This document shows, one piece after another, positions 22,693 to 24,042 of a stretch of DNA of 24,042 bases. The translations under genes and the position numbers were made by a program. The stretch comes from G963666945 sp963666945 (GTDB taxonomy: Bacteria; Bacteroidota; Bacteroidia; Bacteroidales; Marinifilaceae): contig CAXXRT010000005.1 of the NCBI GenBank assembly GCA_963666945.2, positions 1-24,042 of the forward strand, read 5' to 3'. Each line of letters opens with the position of its first letter. Within the stretch, counting starts at the first letter, position 1. Under the pieces are notes generated by a model. It was given only the letters and a program-made list of their open reading frames with translations, ran no database searches and was not told the origin of the DNA.

Positions 22693-24042
22693 ATGAGTGA
22701 TTTGATGCAGAAATATGATGTTATTGTTGTAGGTGCAGGACATGCAGGGTGTGAAGGTGCTGCGGCTGCGGCTAATTTGGGATGTAAGACATTGTTGATA
22801 ACAATGGATATGAATAAAATTGCCCAGATGTCTTGTAATCCTGCTATGGGTGGGATTGCTAAAGGTCAAATATTAAGGGAAATTGATGCGCTTGGTGGTT
22901 ATGCCGGTATTATTACCGATAAATCTTCTATTCAGTTTAGGATGTTGAATCGTTCCAAAGGACCTGCAATGTGGAGTCCTAGATCTCAATGCGACAGGAT
23001 TTTCTTTTCTAATGAATGGAGAAAGACCATTGAGAATATAGATAATTTGGATATATGGCAGGATAGTGTTGTGTCTCTTATTATTGAGGATGGTGAAGTG
23101 AAGGGAGTGAAAACTCAACTTGGTATAGAATTTTCTGCTCTTAAGGTTATTTTGACTAATGGCACTTTCTTAAATGGCCTTATGCATGTTGGAAGAGTTA
23201 GTTTCGATGGTGGTAGAATTTCGGAACCTGCTTCATATGGTTTGAGTGAACAGTTAAAGGAGTTTGGGTTTACTGTGGGGAGAATGAAAACGGGTACTCC
23301 TGTCCGTATTGATGGCAGATCTGTTGATTTTTCTAAATTAATTGAGCAAAAAGGGGAGACTGGTTATTATAAATTTTCTTATTTGGATGAATGCATTGAT
23401 AATTCTTTAAAGCAAAGATCTTGTTATATTGCGTTTACAAATAAGGAAGTGCATGATATCCTTCGTTCTGGATTTGATGATTCTCCTTTGTTTAATGGTA
23501 CTATTAAAAGTATTGGTCCAAGATATTGTCCTAGCATAGAAACTAAGTTAGAAACCTTCTCTGATAAGGATAGGCACCATTTGTTTCTTGAGCCGGAAGG
23601 AGAGTGGACAAATGAGTTTTATTTGAATGGCTTTTCTTCATCTTTGCCATGGAAAGTTCAGTATGAGGCTTTGAAAAAGGTTGAGGGCTTTGAAAATGTT
23701 AAGATATTCAGACCTGGATATGCAATTGAATATGATTTTTTCCAGCCTACTGATCTTGATCATACTCTGGAAACAAAGTATGTTAAGGGATTGTATTTTG
23801 CTGGTCAGATTAATGGGACAACTGGTTATGAAGAGGCTGCAGCTCAGGGACTTATGGCCGGTATAAATGCTTATTTATCTATAAATCAACAAGATAGATT
23901 TATTTTAAGCAGGGACGAGGCTTATATAGGTGTGTTAATTGATGATCTTGTTACTAAAGGCGTTGATGAACCTTACAGAATGTTTACATCAAGGGCTGAA
24001 TACAGAATACTACTGAGACAGGATGATGCTGATGCCAGACTG
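22693..24042 (+). CDS. mnmG: tRNA uridine-5-carboxymethylaminomethyl(34) synthesis enzyme MnmG (C-terminus beyond right edge)
   Basis: FAD-dependent subunit that, with MnmE, installs the cmnm5 group on wobble uridine 34 of certain tRNAs. From the ATG at 22693 (MSDLMQKYDVIVVGAGHAGCE) 450 codons stay open to the window end; the full protein is about 620-630 residues. Visible motifs are the dinucleotide-binding VGAGHAGCEGAAAAANLG, SCNPAMGGIAKG, FRMLNRSKGPAMWSPRSQCD, GRMKTGTPVRIDG with a catalytic-region threonine, the GTTGYEEAAAQGLMAGINA FAD-contact segment, and TSRAEYRILLRQDDADARL at the edge. An in-frame GTG at 22690 and ATG at 22705 are alternative starts. It follows ybeY closely and probably shares its message. 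Confidence 0.97.
   Translation, partial: MSDLMQKYDVIVVGAGHAGCEGAAAAANLGCKTLLITMDMNKIAQMSCNPAMGGIAKGQILREIDALGGYAGIITDKSSIQFRMLNRSKGPAMWSPRSQCDRIFFSNEWRKTIENIDNLDIWQDSVVSLIIEDGEVKGVKTQLGIEFSALKVILTNGTFLNGLMHVGRVSFDGGRISEPASYGLSEQLKEFGFTVGRMKTGTPVRIDGRSVDFSKLIEQKGETGYYKFSYLDECIDNSLKQRSCYIAFTNKEVHDILRSGFDDSPLFNGTIKSIGPRYCPSIETKLETFSDKDRHHLFLEPEGEWTNEFYLNGFSSSLPWKVQYEALKKVEGFENVKIFRPGYAIEYDFFQPTDLDHTLETKYVKGLYFAGQINGTTGYEEAAAQGLMAGINAYLSINQQDRFILSRDEAYIGVLIDDLVTKGVDEPYRMFTSRAEYRILLRQDDADARL

Overview
The window looks like chromosome from an AT-rich member of the Bacteroidota, probably near Bacteroidales/Marinilabiliales. Three things point there: an ECF sigma / FecR / SusC-type TonB receptor trio, several promoters matching the Bacteroidota -33 TTTG / -7 TAnnTTTG pattern, and the gene neighbourhood flippase, dut, nucleotidyltransferase, TPR, DUF4292, EnvC, then RsbW-like, ybeY, mnmG. 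I see no rRNA, tRNA, insertion sequence, phage gene, CRISPR array or defence cassette. Most of the window is housekeeping DNA.

Layout. 1-2656 (minus): a cell-surface signalling locus. An ECF sigma factor is followed by a FecR-type anti-sigma factor and the start of a SusC-family receptor that carries an STN signalling domain and runs off the left edge. The FecR gene is broken by a +1 frame change exactly in its membrane helix. 2657-3179: a divergent intergenic region with an 11-bp tandem repeat, a possible 18-codon ORF behind an unusually strong Shine-Dalgarno sequence, a 44-nt near-perfect inverted repeat, and promoters facing both ways. 3180-6517 (plus): sulfate assimilation, with a DUF2061 membrane protein, an Fe-S type APS reductase (cysH) and ATP sulfurylase (cysD, cysN), closed by a clear terminator.

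6797-11108 (minus): carA-carB, carbamoyl-phosphate synthase, with its own terminator. It is transcribed away from argR (11320, plus). The shared 211-bp region holds two ARG-box-like sites 2 bp apart, one of which lies over the -33 region of the carA promoter. This gives a direct model for arginine control of carbamoyl phosphate supply. 11905-13610 (plus): panC, panD and a one-domain heptose-phosphate adenylyltransferase, meeting a convergent UPF0316 membrane protein gene (13611-14195, minus) with no base between the two stop codons.

14196-14782 is a gene-free, very AT-rich stretch with a 19-bp palindrome. From 14783 to the right edge everything is on plus: a polysaccharide flippase, dUTPase, a sugar-phosphate nucleotidyltransferase, a secreted TPR protein, a LolB-like DUF4292 lipoprotein and an EnvC-like protein with a degenerate LytM domain (envelope assembly). 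These are followed by an RsbW-like ATPase, the RNase YbeY and the first 450 codons of mnmG (translation quality).

The most interesting items are the frameshifted FecR, the cluster of unexplained elements at 2722-2957, and the ArgR operator pair. I found no convincing new multi-gene system.
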